Source: Rhodopseudomonas boonkerdii
GTDB taxonomy: Bacteria; Pseudomonadota; Alphaproteobacteria; Rhizobiales; Xanthobacteraceae
Direction: 5' to 3'
Length of the DNA: 64,000 nucleotides
NCBI RefSeq assembly: GCF_021184025.1
Contig: NZ_CP036537.1
Span: forward strand, 3,038,001 to 3,102,000
Shown piece after piece: positions 18,778 to 29,262 of this stretch. The stretch's first letter is position 1; every line of letters starts with the position of its first letter. Made by a program: the position numbers and the translations under genes. The notes below the pieces were generated by a model. That model was not told the origin of the DNA, ran no database searches, and saw only the letters and a list, made by a program, of their open reading frames with translations.

Positions 18778-18930
18778 GCGGAGCCTCGAAACCTAGTCGC
18801 CGGTCGTCAGTTCAAAGCCCGCGTCGATACCCACGATTCGCATAAGGTATATTATGGAATATATTATCTGATAGCGATATGAGTGGCTTAGCCGCAAGAG
18901 CTCTCGGACTTTGCGCCATTGACCGCATCG

Positions 18931-19704
18931 CTACGGATATTTAGGCAACAATCCATGCGCTGCAAAGCCGCCGTCTACGTTCAGCACATGGCCCGTCACG
19001 AAGCTCGATTTGCTCCCGTCCAGCAGGAACAGCGCTGCGCCGGCGATCTCGTCCGGTTCGGCATAGCGCCGCTGCGGCACGACCTGCATCCAGCCTTCGC
19101 GCGTCGTCGCCGTGTGCATCTCCTGGACCATCGGCGTCTCGAACGGTCCTGGCGCGATGGCGTTGACACGGATGTTCAGCGGCGCCAGTTCGCAGGCCAT
19201 GACCTGGGTCAGCGTGATCACGCCGCCCTTGGACGCGCCATAGGCTGATCGCTCGATATTGCCGCGGATGCCGGACACAGACGCAACATTGACGATGGCG
19301 CCGCCGCCATGGGCCTTCATCATCCGGGCAGCTTCCTTGGCCACGGCAAAAGTGCCGACCAGATTGATATCCAGGATTTCGCGGAACAGTTTGACGGAAG
19401 TCTCGAAGAACGGCACTTGGCGGCCGATTCCAGCTGAATTCACGAGGCCGCGAACCGGGCCGAAACCGGCTTCGCAATCTTTCAACCCCGCAATAACGGC
19501 ATCCTCATTGGCGACGTCCATCACGACGGTGCGCGTTACGCCGGGTTTGACGGAATCGACGTGAGCCTTGGCGGCGTCCAGAGCAGGCTGGGTGAGGTCG
19601 GCGAGGAGGACCTTCCACCCCTCACCTACGGCCGCCTTCGCGATCGCCAGCCCGATTCCCGATGCGCCGCCGGTGATGATGGCGACGCCCTGATCCTTGT
19701 TCAT
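18931..19704 (-). CDS. SDR family NAD(P)-dependent oxidoreductase
   Basis: Short-chain dehydrogenase of 257 aa. The motifs are TGGASGIGLAIAK (cofactor), NSAGIG, the catalytic serine in NVASVSGIRG and YGASKGG with Tyr and Lys. It ends SFVTGHVLNVDGGFAAHG. The start at 19704 is set by GGGAGGAAG at normal spacing; the frame is open a further 63 bp without support. It is divergent from the TRAP transporter genes and may act on the compound they import (inference). Confidence 0.9.
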   Translation of the reverse strand: MNKDQGVAIITGGASGIGLAIAKAAVGEGWKVLLADLTQPALDAAKAHVDSVKPGVTRTVVMDVANEDAVIAGLKDCEAGFGPVRGLVNSAGIGRQVPFFETSVKLFREILDINLVGTFAVAKEAARMMKAHGGGAIVNVASVSGIRGNIERSAYGASKGGVITLTQVMACELAPLNIRVNAIAPGPFETPMVQEMHTATTREGWMQVVPQRRYAEPDEIAGAALFLLDGSKSSFVTGHVLNVDGGFAAHGLLPKYP

Positions 19705-19928
19705 GCTTTTCTTCCTCCCGTTTCCTGCAGCATCGCTGCGGCCGCGCAGCGGCATTCTTGCGGCCATGGGTTTTCACGAAAGACCGGGCAAAGTCGAGAG
19801 CGTCTGGCTGCTGTCCGCCTTTGGTCTGACGCGGAAATGGCTTGACCGGACTGCTGCGACATGATGACCAAATGACAAGGGGCTTCGCCCTCACAAAACC
19901 AAACGACGACGCGGCAGGGAGAAACAAA

Positions 19929-20948
19929 ATGACAATTTCACGCCGGACACTGTTGAAGGCATCGGCTGCAGCGACCGCATTCGGCGGCATCGGTATGCCT
20001 TGGGTCGCCCGCGCCCAGCAGGCCGAATATGTCTACAAATACGCAAACAATCTGCCCGACACGCATCCCATGAACATCCGCGCCCGCGAGATGTCGGCGG
20101 CGATCAAGACCGAGACCAACGGCAAGGTCGATCTGCAGGTGTTTCCGAACAACCAGCTCGGCTCGGATACGGACATGCTGAGCCAGATCCGCTCGGGCGG
20201 CGTCGAGTTCTTCACGCTATCGGGCCTGATACTGGCGACCCTGGTGCCAGCCGCATCGATCAACGGGATCGGCTTTGCGTTCCCGAATTACGACACCGTC
20301 TGGAAGGCCATGGACGGCGATCTCGGGGCCTACATCCGGAAGGAAATCACCAAGGCCAATCTCGTGGTCATGGACAAGATCTGGGACAACGGCTTCCGCG
20401 AGATCACGTCCTCGACCAGGCCGATCAAGACGCCGGACGACCTCAAGGGCTTCAAGATCCGCGTGCCGGTATCGCCGCTGTGGACCTCGATGTTCAAGGC
20501 GTTCGATTCAGCGCCGGCCTCGATCAACATCAGCGAAGTCTATTCGGCCATGCAGACCAAGGTCGTCGAAGGCCAGGAGAATCCGCTGGCGATCATCTCG
20601 ACCGCCAAATTCTACGAGGTCCAGAAATACTGCTCGCTGACCAACCATATGTGGGACGGCTACTGGTTCCTGGCCAATCGCCGCGCCTGGGAGAAGCTGC
20701 CGGCCGATCTACGCGACATCGTGGCGAAGAACATCAATGCCGCCGGCATGAAGGAACGCGAGGACGTCGCCAAGCTCAACGCCAATCTGCGCGGCGAGCT
20801 CGAAGCCAAGGGCCTCGCCTTCAATGAACTCGAACCCGGCCCGTTCCGCGACAAGCTGAAATCGGCCGGCTTCTACAAGGAGTGGCAGGGCAAATATGGT
20901 GACGAAGCCTGGGCCATTCTGGAAAAATCCGTCGGCAAGCTCGGCTGA
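19929..20948 (+). CDS. TRAP transporter solute-binding protein (DctP family), Tat-exported
   Basis: Periplasmic receptor of 339 aa for a TRAP transporter. The N-terminus SRRTLLKASAAATAFGG is a twin-arginine signal, cleaved near VARAQQ. DctP landmarks include YANNLPDTHPMNIRAREM at the mature N-terminus, LQVFPNNQLGSDTDMLSQI and KGFKIRVPVS. The ATG at 19929 is preceded by AGGGAG; an earlier in-frame start at 19842 would bury the Tat motif. The fused permease gene follows after 11 bp. DctP receptors bind organic acids through an arginine such as that in KIRVP. Confidence 0.93.
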   Translation: MTISRRTLLKASAAATAFGGIGMPWVARAQQAEYVYKYANNLPDTHPMNIRAREMSAAIKTETNGKVDLQVFPNNQLGSDTDMLSQIRSGGVEFFTLSGLILATLVPAASINGIGFAFPNYDTVWKAMDGDLGAYIRKEITKANLVVMDKIWDNGFREITSSTRPIKTPDDLKGFKIRVPVSPLWTSMFKAFDSAPASINISEVYSAMQTKVVEGQENPLAIISTAKFYEVQKYCSLTNHMWDGYWFLANRRAWEKLPADLRDIVAKNINAAGMKEREDVAKLNANLRGELEAKGLAFNELEPGPFRDKLKSAGFYKEWQGKYGDEAWAILEKSVGKLG

Positions 20949-20959
20949 TCGGATAGGCC

Positions 20960-22855
20960 ATGACAGCGCATGACATCTCCGCTCTGGAAAGCGGTGCCGT
21001 CGCGGCGGAGAGGGCGCCCCTCTCCCGCCGCGACGCCATCCTGACCGCCATCGATCGCTTTCTCGGCCATCTCGTCGAGATTCCAGCGGCACTGCTGGTG
21101 GTGGCGGAGGTGATCATCCTGTTTGTCGGGGTGGTTGCACGTTATGGCTTCCACCGGCCGCTGGTGTGGTCGGACGAACTCTCGTCGATCCTGTTCCTGT
21201 GGCTCGCCATGCTCGGCTCCGCCGTTGCGTTCCGGCGCGGCGAGCATATGCGGATGACGGCGCTGGTGGCGTCCGCCGGCCCGCGACTCTGGGCCTTCCT
21301 CGACGTGGTGGCGACCTGCTCCGCGCTGGCGTTCCTCGTGATGATCGTCGCGCCGTCCTACGAATACGCCTATGAGGAAAGCTACATCACGACCCCGGCG
21401 CTGCAGATCGCCAACAGTTTTCGCGCCGCGGCGCTGCCGGTCGGCATTTCACTGATGATCATCTTTGCAGTGCTGCGCCTGCTCCGCTACGGTCAGGTCC
21501 GCACCGTGCTCACCGCGCTCGGTACAGTCGTCGCGATCATGGGCGTGTTCTGGTTCGCCGAACCGTTTCTGCGCACGCTCGGTAATCTCAACCTGATCAT
21601 CTTCTTTGTCGGCGTGGTCGCGCTCTGCGTCTTCGCCGGCGTGCCGATCGCCTTTGGATTCGGCCTCGCGATCTTCGGCTATATGGCGCTGACCACGCGC
21701 ACGCCGATCATGGTGCTGGTCGGCCGCATGGATGAGGGCATGAGCCACCTGATCCTGCTCTCGGTGCCGCTGTTCGTGTTTCTCGGTCTCCTGATCGAGA
21801 TGACCGGCATGGCCCGTGCCATGGTGGCGTTCCTCGCCAGCCTGCTTGGGCATGTCCGCGGCGGCCTGCATTACGTGCTGATCGGCGCCATGTATCTGGT
21901 TTCCGGCATTTCCGGCTCCAAGGCCGCCGACATGGCCGCGGTGGCCCCGGTGCTATTCCCGGAAATGAAAGAACGCGGCGCCAAGCCGGGCGATCTCGTC
22001 GCCCTGCTCTCGGCCACCGGCGCGCAGACTGAAACCATTCCACCGAGCCTGGTCCTGATCACCATCGGATCGGTCACCGGCGTCTCGATCTCGGCCCTAT
22101 TCACTGGCGGTCTGCTGCCTGGCGTGGTGCTGGCCATCACCCTCGGCATTCTCGTCTGGTGGCGCTATCGCGGTGAGGATCTCAGCCATGTGAAGCGAGC
22201 AAGCGGTGCCGAGATCGGCAAGGCCTTCATCATCTCGGTGCCGGCTATTGCGCTGCCTTTCGTCATCCGCGCTGCCGTTGTCGAGGGCGTGGCGACGGCC
22301 ACGGAGGTCTCCACCATCGGCATCGTCTATGCCGTGCTGGCGGGCCTGCTGATCTATCGCCAGTTCGACTGGAACCGGCTGAAGCCGATGCTGGTGGACA
22401 CCGCCTGCCTGTCCGGCGCCATCCTGCTGATCATCGGAACAGCCACCGGCATGGCCTGGGGCCTGACCCAGTCCGGTTTCTCCCGCTCGCTGGCGGCGGC
22501 CATGACTGGCCTGCCCGGTGGCGGCGCCACCTTCATCGCGGTCTCCATCGTCGCCTTCATCATCCTCGGCAGCGTGCTCGAGGGCATCCCAGCCATCGTG
22601 TTATTCGGGCCCCTGCTATTCCCGATCGCCCGGCTGGTCGGCGTCCATGAGGTCCACTATGCGATGGTCGTCATCCTTGCTATGGGCATCGGCCTGTTCG
22701 CGCCGCCCTTCGGCGTCGGCTACTATGCCGCCTGTGCGATCGGACGCGTCGATCCGGCGGAAGGCATCCGGCCAATCCTGGGATACTTGCTGGCGTTGCT
22801 GGTCGGCCTGATCATCGTGGCAATCTTCCCGTGGATTTCGATCGGGTTCCTGTAA
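20960..22855 (+). CDS. TRAP transporter permease, fused DctQ-DctM
   Basis: Integral membrane protein of 631 aa joining the small DctQ subunit (about residues 25-190, four helices, with WSDELSSILFLWLAMLGSAV) to the large DctM subunit (about 200-631). DctM signatures include VPLFVFLGLLIEMTGMARAM and GSKAADMAAVAPVLFPEMKE, and later EGIPAIVLFGPLLFPIA. The N-terminal 20 residues are a cytoplasmic tail. With the Tat-exported receptor upstream it forms a complete sodium-driven importer, probably for an organic acid that the acyl-CoA synthetase downstream activates (inference). Confidence 0.94.
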   Translation: MTAHDISALESGAVAAERAPLSRRDAILTAIDRFLGHLVEIPAALLVVAEVIILFVGVVARYGFHRPLVWSDELSSILFLWLAMLGSAVAFRRGEHMRMTALVASAGPRLWAFLDVVATCSALAFLVMIVAPSYEYAYEESYITTPALQIANSFRAAALPVGISLMIIFAVLRLLRYGQVRTVLTALGTVVAIMGVFWFAEPFLRTLGNLNLIIFFVGVVALCVFAGVPIAFGFGLAIFGYMALTTRTPIMVLVGRMDEGMSHLILLSVPLFVFLGLLIEMTGMARAMVAFLASLLGHVRGGLHYVLIGAMYLVSGISGSKAADMAAVAPVLFPEMKERGAKPGDLVALLSATGAQTETIPPSLVLITIGSVTGVSISALFTGGLLPGVVLAITLGILVWWRYRGEDLSHVKRASGAEIGKAFIISVPAIALPFVIRAAVVEGVATATEVSTIGIVYAVLAGLLIYRQFDWNRLKPMLVDTACLSGAILLIIGTATGMAWGLTQSGFSRSLAAAMTGLPGGGATFIAVSIVAFIILGSVLEGIPAIVLFGPLLFPIARLVGVHEVHYAMVVILAMGIGLFAPPFGVGYYAACAIGRVDPAEGIRPILGYLLALLVGLIIVAIFPWISIGFL

Positions 22856-22862
22856 GGTGACT

Positions 22863-22945
22863 GTCATTGCGAGGACGTGGCAACGAAGCAAGCAGCCCTC
22901 TTTGTTTTGTGCAGCCGGGAATGGCTTCGCTGCGCTCACAATGAC
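22863..22945. repeat. Intergenic palindromic repeat, family 2
   Basis: An element of about 83 bp bounded by GTCATTGCGAG and CTCACAATGAC, nearly exact inverted ends, with inner arms GAAGCAAGCAG and TGGCTTCGCTG. This is a repeat type I know from many alphaproteobacterial genomes. It lies 7 bp after the TRAP permease stop codon. Confidence 0.75.
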
Positions 22946-22978
22946 GAGAAAATTCCAAACAAATGAAGTAAAATCAGT

Positions 22979-22994
22979 ATGTTATTAATAACAT
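22979..22994. promoter_or_regulatory. AT-rich perfect palindrome upstream of acyl-CoA synthetase
   Basis: ATGTTATTAATAACAT is a perfect 16-bp palindrome in a stretch far more AT-rich than its surroundings, about 90 bp before the acyl-CoA synthetase ATG. It could be an operator; no regulator gene is adjacent. Confidence 0.4.
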
Positions 22995-23038
22995 CTAATC
23001 TGATTTTGTAATAAAAATCTGCTGCTGAACTGTTATGT

Positions 23039-23057
23039 GAGATATCTTCAATATCTC
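23039..23057. promoter_or_regulatory. Inverted repeat near acyl-CoA synthetase start
   Basis: GAGATAT-CTTCA-ATATCTC is a perfect 7-5-7 inverted repeat ending 25 bp before the ATG. The position overlaps where RNA polymerase or the leader mRNA would be, consistent with a repressor site. Confidence 0.4.
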
Positions 23058-23082
23058 GCTGAAATATAGACAAGAGTGCACG

Positions 23083-24732
<1,650 letters not shown>

Positions 24733-24748
24733 GTGGGGAGCGCCCGCC

Positions 24749-24860
24749 CCCTCATCCCAAGGAGCCCCACGCAGCGGGCGTCTAAGGATCGCTGCAGACG
24801 CCGAGCCCAAACCAGCTCATGGTTCGGGATACGCGAAGGCGCGCTCCTCGCCGTGAGAAA
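24749..24860. repeat. Intergenic palindromic repeat, family 1, copy 5 (diverged)
   Basis: A diverged copy of about 112 bp: the left arm is CCTCATCCCAAGGAGC and the right arm CATGGTTCGGGATACG to GCTCCTCGCCGTGAG. It starts 16 bp after the acyl-CoA synthetase stop codon. Confidence 0.7.
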
Positions 24861-24867
24861 CAGGGAG

Positions 24868-24972
24868 ATGCCCGATCACCGGCCCCATGGATTGAAGGAC
24901 CTGACGATCGGCCATACTTTCCAGTATCGGAACGGCGAGGTGATCCGCTTCGACACCGGGAGCGCTTCATGA
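24868..24972 (+). CDS. Possible 34-aa small protein overlapping the next start
   Basis: A short frame (MPDHRPHGLKDLTIGHTFQY...) starts at an ATG preceded by ACAGGGAG at ideal spacing. It ends in an ATGA overlap with the next gene, the arrangement used for translational coupling. The stretch GLKDLTIGHTFQ resembles the beginning of MaoC/hotdog dehydratase domains, so it may instead be the remnant of such a gene. The function is not known and the coding status is unproven. Confidence 0.35.
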   Translation: MPDHRPHGLKDLTIGHTFQYRNGEVIRFDTGSAS

Positions 24973-25643
24973 CAGAGAACTTCGCCGCCATCGTGCTCGG
25001 CGGGACCGGACAAGTCGGCGGCGCCGCCGTCGCCGCCCTGCTCGCGATACCGGACTGCCGCGAAGTGGTGATGATCACCCGCAAACCCATCCCCCCGATG
25101 CCACGACTGCGTAACGTGGTTTGCGATACCGGCGCAGCGGATTTTGCCGAACGGGTGGCAACGGTTGCACGCGAGGTGCTGAGCCAGGGGCCAGCGAGCG
25201 CGGTGAGTTGTGTGGGTGTCGGTTCGGGGGCGATGCGCTGGAGCGAGGAGGAGCTGAAACGGCTCGAGCTCGGCGTGGTCGGCGCGTTTGCGCGCGGCTG
25301 CCATCAGGCGGGAATTGCGCAGTTCTGCCTGCTTTCGGCCGTCGGCAGCACGGCACGTAGCCGGTTTCGCTATGTCCGCGTCATGGGCATGAAGGAAGAC
25401 AATCTGCGCAGCGTCGGCTTTCGCCGTCTCACAATCTTTCGCCCCGGCATCATTGTCGGCAATGCGCATACCCCGGCCTATGTAGAATGGCTGGGGCGGC
25501 TCGTGCCCGGCCGGTTCGGCAATATCGATCAGCGCGACATCGGCCGCGCCATAGCCGCGGAAATCGCATTGCATGGCCGTGAGAGCGGCGAAGTGATTCT
25601 GGAAAATGCCGCCATGAAGGCGCTGGCGGCACTGCGGCCGTAG
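24969..25643 (+). CDS. NAD(P)-binding Rossmann-fold protein (atypical SDR)
   Basis: Protein of 224 aa with the N-terminal dinucleotide motif VLGGTGQVGGAAVAALL and an FCLLSAVGS segment, as in NmrA/HTATIP2-type atypical short-chain dehydrogenases. A usual second half is present (MKEDNLRSVGFRRLTIFRPG). Such proteins often act as redox sensors or as oxidoreductases of unknown substrate. The start at 24969 gives the dinucleotide fold at the expected place; the frame is open upstream through a dispersed repeat, which argues against the longer version. Confidence 0.82.
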   Translation: MTENFAAIVLGGTGQVGGAAVAALLAIPDCREVVMITRKPIPPMPRLRNVVCDTGAADFAERVATVAREVLSQGPASAVSCVGVGSGAMRWSEEELKRLELGVVGAFARGCHQAGIAQFCLLSAVGSTARSRFRYVRVMGMKEDNLRSVGFRRLTIFRPGIIVGNAHTPAYVEWLGRLVPGRFGNIDQRDIGRAIAAEIALHGRESGEVILENAAMKALAALRP

Positions 25644-25649
25644 GGCGGA

Positions 25650-26033
25650 TCAGCCGTTGGCTCCCGCGGGATTATCGATCTTGCTCGGATAGGTGCCGTG
25701 TCCCTGACGCACCAGACCCGCGTCGAACACGAGCACTTCGGACACGTCGACGCCCTTCTGGTTCCGATACTGGATCACAAGCGTATCGATCCCGGCAAAC
25801 ACGGCTGCGACGGTGAAATGCAGGTCGGGGATACGGCGAAGGCCCTCCTCCCAATAAGCGCGCAGAGCAGCCTTGCCGCGGATCACGCCACCCGTTTCGG
25901 GCAGGAGGCTCGCCGCAATGGGAGACGTGAAGATTACGTCGTCGTGGAAGTGCGCCAGAACACGATCGAGATCATGCGCGTTCCATGCGGCACACCACTC
26001 TGCAGCGAACAGGGAAGGATCGAAGTTCATCAT
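25650..26033 (-). CDS. NTF2-like / SnoaL-like protein
   Basis: Small alpha+beta-barrel protein of 127 aa. The pattern WCAAWNAHDLDRVLAHFHDD followed by GGVIRGKAALRAYWEEGL is diagnostic for the SnoaL/NTF2-like family, which contains isomerases, hydrolases and ligand-binding proteins. The ATG at 26033 has GGAG at proper spacing. It is the last gene of the minus-strand run and starts 5 bp after the MBL-fold gene. Function unknown. Confidence 0.85.
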   Translation of the reverse strand: MMNFDPSLFAAEWCAAWNAHDLDRVLAHFHDDVIFTSPIAASLLPETGGVIRGKAALRAYWEEGLRRIPDLHFTVAAVFAGIDTLVIQYRNQKGVDVSEVLVFDAGLVRQGHGTYPSKIDNPAGANG

Positions 26034-26037
26034 GCTT

Positions 26038-26871
26038 TCACTCCGTCTTCCCTGCAGATTCGGGACGCACAAACTGTGCGATCTCGAGCCTCATGCCGTC
26101 GTAACCCGGCACCACGCCGTCCGGCACCGCCTGCCGCACGGCCTCGTAATCGAGGTCCGCATGCATGTTGGTGATCACTGCGCGTTTCGGCTTGAAGCGC
26201 TCGATCCACGACAGCGCGTCACTCAGGCTGAAATGGCTAGAATGCTGCGTGTAGCGCAGACCGTCCACGATCCACAGGTCGAGGCCTTCGAGCGCCGGCC
26301 AGCTCTCTTTCGGGATGTCATTGAGGTCCGGCGAATAGGCGGTGTCGTCGATGCGATAACCAAGCGCGGGGATGTTGCCATGCTGGACCAGGAACGGCGT
26401 CAGCGTGAGGTCGCCGCCCTTCCCCCTGATGGTGCGGCTCTCGCCGGCCTCGATGCCGAGGCGGTCGAGGATCGGCGGGTAGTCGCTGCCAGCGGGCGAC
26501 TGGAAGCAGTAGCCGAAGCGCAGCATGATGTCCGATGCCGTCGAGGCGTTCATATAGACGGGAATACGCTTGCGACGCTTCAGCACCACGGAGCGCAGGT
26601 CGTCCATGCCATGGGTCTGATCGGCGTGTTCGTGGGTCAGGAACACCGCGTCGATGTCATCGACATCGGCGTCGATCAGTTGCTCACGCAGGTCCGGCGA
26701 GGTGTCGATGATGACGCGCGTAACTCCGTCCGGCCCGATGCGCTCGGCCATCATGGAGCAGCGGCGACGGCGGTTCTTCGGGTTATTGGGATCGCAGGCG
26801 CCCCAGCCCAGTGCCGGGCGCGGCACGCCCGCGGACGATCCGGAGCCGAGAATGGTGAGCGCCAGCGTCAT
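26038..26871 (-). CDS. MBL-fold metallohydrolase (PhnP-like)
   Basis: Metallo-beta-lactamase-fold hydrolase of 277 aa. The di-zinc motif HEHADQTHG (HxHxDH) is present, with further metal ligands DTSPDLREQ upstream and H in TNMHADLDYEAV. The glycine-rich start LGSGSSAGVPRPALG is typical of the PhnP/cyclic phosphodiesterase branch. It overlaps tatD by 4 bp. Placement directly after metG and tatD is a conserved alphaproteobacterial order; a phosphodiesterase role is plausible but unproven. Confidence 0.9.
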   Translation of the reverse strand: MTLALTILGSGSSAGVPRPALGWGACDPNNPKNRRRRCSMMAERIGPDGVTRVIIDTSPDLREQLIDADVDDIDAVFLTHEHADQTHGMDDLRSVVLKRRKRIPVYMNASTASDIMLRFGYCFQSPAGSDYPPILDRLGIEAGESRTIRGKGGDLTLTPFLVQHGNIPALGYRIDDTAYSPDLNDIPKESWPALEGLDLWIVDGLRYTQHSSHFSLSDALSWIERFKPKRAVITNMHADLDYEAVRQAVPDGVVPGYDGMRLEIAQFVRPESAGKTE

Positions 26872-27659
26872 GCGGCGCTGCCTTCGCGAGAGGCCTTGCT
26901 GAACAGGCGGAAGAAGTTATCCGTGGTCTGTTTCGCCAGCTCTTCGTAGGAGACACCGCGCGTTTCGGCGAGCACCTTGGCCGTCTCCACGACGTAAGAC
27001 GGCTCGTTGCGCTTGCCGCGCCATTTGCCGGGGGCGAGATACGGCGCGTCGGTCTCGACCATGATGCGGTCGGCCGGGAGTTCAGCGGCGAGATCGCGCA
27101 GCTCCTGCGACTTCTTGAAGGTGATGATGCCGGTGAAAGAGATCGACAGGCCCATGGCAATGGCCTTCATCGCAAGCTCACGGCCGCCGGTGTAGCAATG
27201 CAGCACAGCCTTGAACGCGCCCTTCTTCATCTCGTCTTCGAGAATGGCGCTGCATGGTTCATCCGCCTCGCGGGTATGGATCACCAGCGGCAGGCCGGTC
27301 GCGCGCGCCGCGGCGATATGGGCGCGGAAGCCCCTCTCCTGCGCCGCGCTGGAGCCGTGTTCGTAGAAGTTGTCGAGGCCGGCTTCGCCGAGCGCTATGA
27401 CCTTCGGATGTTTGGTAAGTTCGATCAGCTCGTCCGCGGAGATGCCGTCTTCTTCGTCGGCATTGTGCGGATGGGTGCCGACCGAGCAATAGACATTGGG
27501 AAAACGCTCGGCGATCGCCAGCAGCGCCGGCAAGCGGCGCACGCGGGTCGAGATCGTCACCAGCTTTCCGACGCCCGCAGCTTCCGCGCGAGCGACAATG
27601 CCGTCGAGATCGTCGGCGAAATCCGGGAAATCGAGATGGCAGTGGCTATCGACGAGCAT
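26868..27659 (-). CDS. TatD family metal-dependent deoxyribonuclease/hydrolase
   Basis: Amidohydrolase-fold hydrolase of 263 aa, the YcfH/TatD length. Metal ligands are HxH in DSHCHLDFPD, Glu in ALGEAGLDNFY, His in LPLVIHTREA and AVLHCYTGG, and Asp in VETDAPYLAP. Family members act as DNases or in proofreading and DNA repair. It is 6 bp downstream of metG and overlaps the next gene. Confidence 0.94.
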   Translation of the reverse strand: MLVDSHCHLDFPDFADDLDGIVARAEAAGVGKLVTISTRVRRLPALLAIAERFPNVYCSVGTHPHNADEEDGISADELIELTKHPKVIALGEAGLDNFYEHGSSAAQERGFRAHIAAARATGLPLVIHTREADEPCSAILEDEMKKGAFKAVLHCYTGGRELAMKAIAMGLSISFTGIITFKKSQELRDLAAELPADRIMVETDAPYLAPGKWRGKRNEPSYVVETAKVLAETRGVSYEELAKQTTDNFFRLFSKASREGSAA

Positions 27660-27665
27660 TCCGGA

Positions 27666-29213
27666 TCACTCAGGCTTCGGCTCGGCATAGCGCGGGAAGA
27701 TGCCGGTCGGGATCGGCAGCTGCGTACCCGGCTTGATGCGGCTCGGGATCGCCGCGAAGTCGCGCGCGTCGGCGGGAATGCCGAGCACGTCCAGCAGTTT
27801 CGCGCAAGAGGCCGGCATGACCGGCTGCGCCAGGATCGCGACCTGACGCACGACTTCCGCGGTGGTGTAGAGCACCGTCGCCTGCTTGGCGGGGTCGGTT
27901 TTGGCCAGCGCCCATGGCGCCTCGCCGGCGAAATAACGGTTGGCCTCCGCGACCACGGCCCAGATCGCATTCAGCGCCTGATGAATCTGTTGTGTCGCCA
28001 TGGCGCTGCGCGCCTGTTCGAGCATCGCGTCGGCCTGAGCGAGGATCGCCTTGTCGTTATCGCTGAACGCGCCCGGCTCCGGCAGCGCGCCGCCATATTG
28101 CTTGGCGATCATCGACAGCGAACGCTGGGCGAGATTGCCGAGGTCGTTGGCGAGATCGGCATTGGTGCGGTTGACGATGGCCTCGTGGCTGTAGCTGCCG
28201 TCCTGCCCGAACGAAACTTCGCGCAGCAGGAAATAGCGCAGCTGATCGACGCCGTACTGCTCGGCGAGATTGAAGGGGTCGACTACATTGCCGACCGACT
28301 TTGACATCTTCTCGCCCCTGTTGAACAGGAAGCCGTGGGCATAGACGCGCTTTGGCAGCGGGATGCCGGCGGACATCAGGAAGGCCGGCCAGTACACCGC
28401 GTGAAAACGAATGATGTCCTTGCCGATGATATGCACATCGGCCGGCCAATATTTCCAGTTGCCGTCGCCCTCATCGGGGAAGCCGACACCGGTGATGTAG
28501 TTGGTCAGCGCATCGACCCAGACATACATCACATGCTTGTCGTCGCCGGGCACCTTGATGCCCCAGTCGAAGGTGGTGCGCGAGATCGACAGATCCTTCA
28601 AGCCGGATTTCACGAAGCTCACGACTTCGTTCTTGCGGGATTCCGGACCGATGAAATCGGTGGACTCGTAAAGCGCCAGCAGCTTGTCCTGATAGGCGGA
28701 CAGCTTGAAGAAGTAGCTGCTCTCCTCGACCCACTCGACCGGTGTGCCCTGCGGGCCGCGGCGGACCTTGTCCTCGCCGACGGTCGTTTCGTCCTCCGCG
28801 TAATAGGCCTCGTCGCGGACGGAATACCAGCCGGCATAGGAATCGAGATAGATATCGCCGCTCGCCTGCATGCGCTTCCACAACTCTTGCGAGGAGCGAT
28901 GGTGCTGCTCTTCCGTGGTGCGGATGAAGCGGTCGAACGAGATGTTGAGGGCTTCGTCCATCGCCTTGAAGCGGGCGGCGTTGCGGGTCGCGAGATCGGC
29001 CACCGGCATATTCTCGCGCTGCGCCGTCTGCACCATCTTCTGGCCGTGTTCGTCAGTGCCGGTCAGGAAAAACACGTCCTTGCCGTCGAGCCGCGCGAAA
29101 CGCGCGAGTGCATCGGTGGCGATGGCCTCATAGGCATGGCCGACATGGGGCACGCCGTTCGGATAGGCGATGGCGGTGGTGATGTAAAAGGTATTGTTCG
29201 ACGCATTCGCCAT
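27666..29213 (-). CDS. metG: Methionyl-tRNA synthetase
   Basis: Class I synthetase of 515 aa that charges tRNA-Met. The HIGH-type signature lies in [20 protein letters not shown] and the KMSKS loop in [10 protein letters not shown]. The short length means the C-terminal EMAP/Trbp111-like tRNA-binding extension is absent, as in many alphaproteobacteria. It lies between holB and tatD in a conserved DNA metabolism run. Confidence 0.97.
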   Translation of the reverse strand: MANASNNTFYITTAIAYPNGVPHVGHAYEAIATDALARFARLDGKDVFFLTGTDEHGQKMVQTAQRENMPVADLATRNAARFKAMDEALNISFDRFIRTTEEQHHRSSQELWKRMQASGDIYLDSYAGWYSVRDEAYYAEDETTVGEDKVRRGPQGTPVEWVEESSYFFKLSAYQDKLLALYESTDFIGPESRKNEVVSFVKSGLKDLSISRTTFDWGIKVPGDDKHVMYVWVDALTNYITGVGFPDEGDGNWKYWPADVHIIGKDIIRFHAVYWPAFLMSAGIPLPKRVYAHGFLFNRGEKMSKSVGNVVDPFNLAEQYGVDQLRYFLLREVSFGQDGSYSHEAIVNRTNADLANDLGNLAQRSLSMIAKQYGGALPEPGAFSDNDKAILAQADAMLEQARSAMATQQIHQALNAIWAVVAEANRYFAGEAPWALAKTDPAKQATVLYTTAEVVRQVAILAQPVMPASCAKLLDVLGIPADARDFAAIPSRIKPGTQLPIPTGIFPRYAEPKPE

Positions 29214-29262
29214 CGGCGCGAAAGCCTTTCAGTTATCCGGTCCTGCCGCGTGAAAAATGGTG

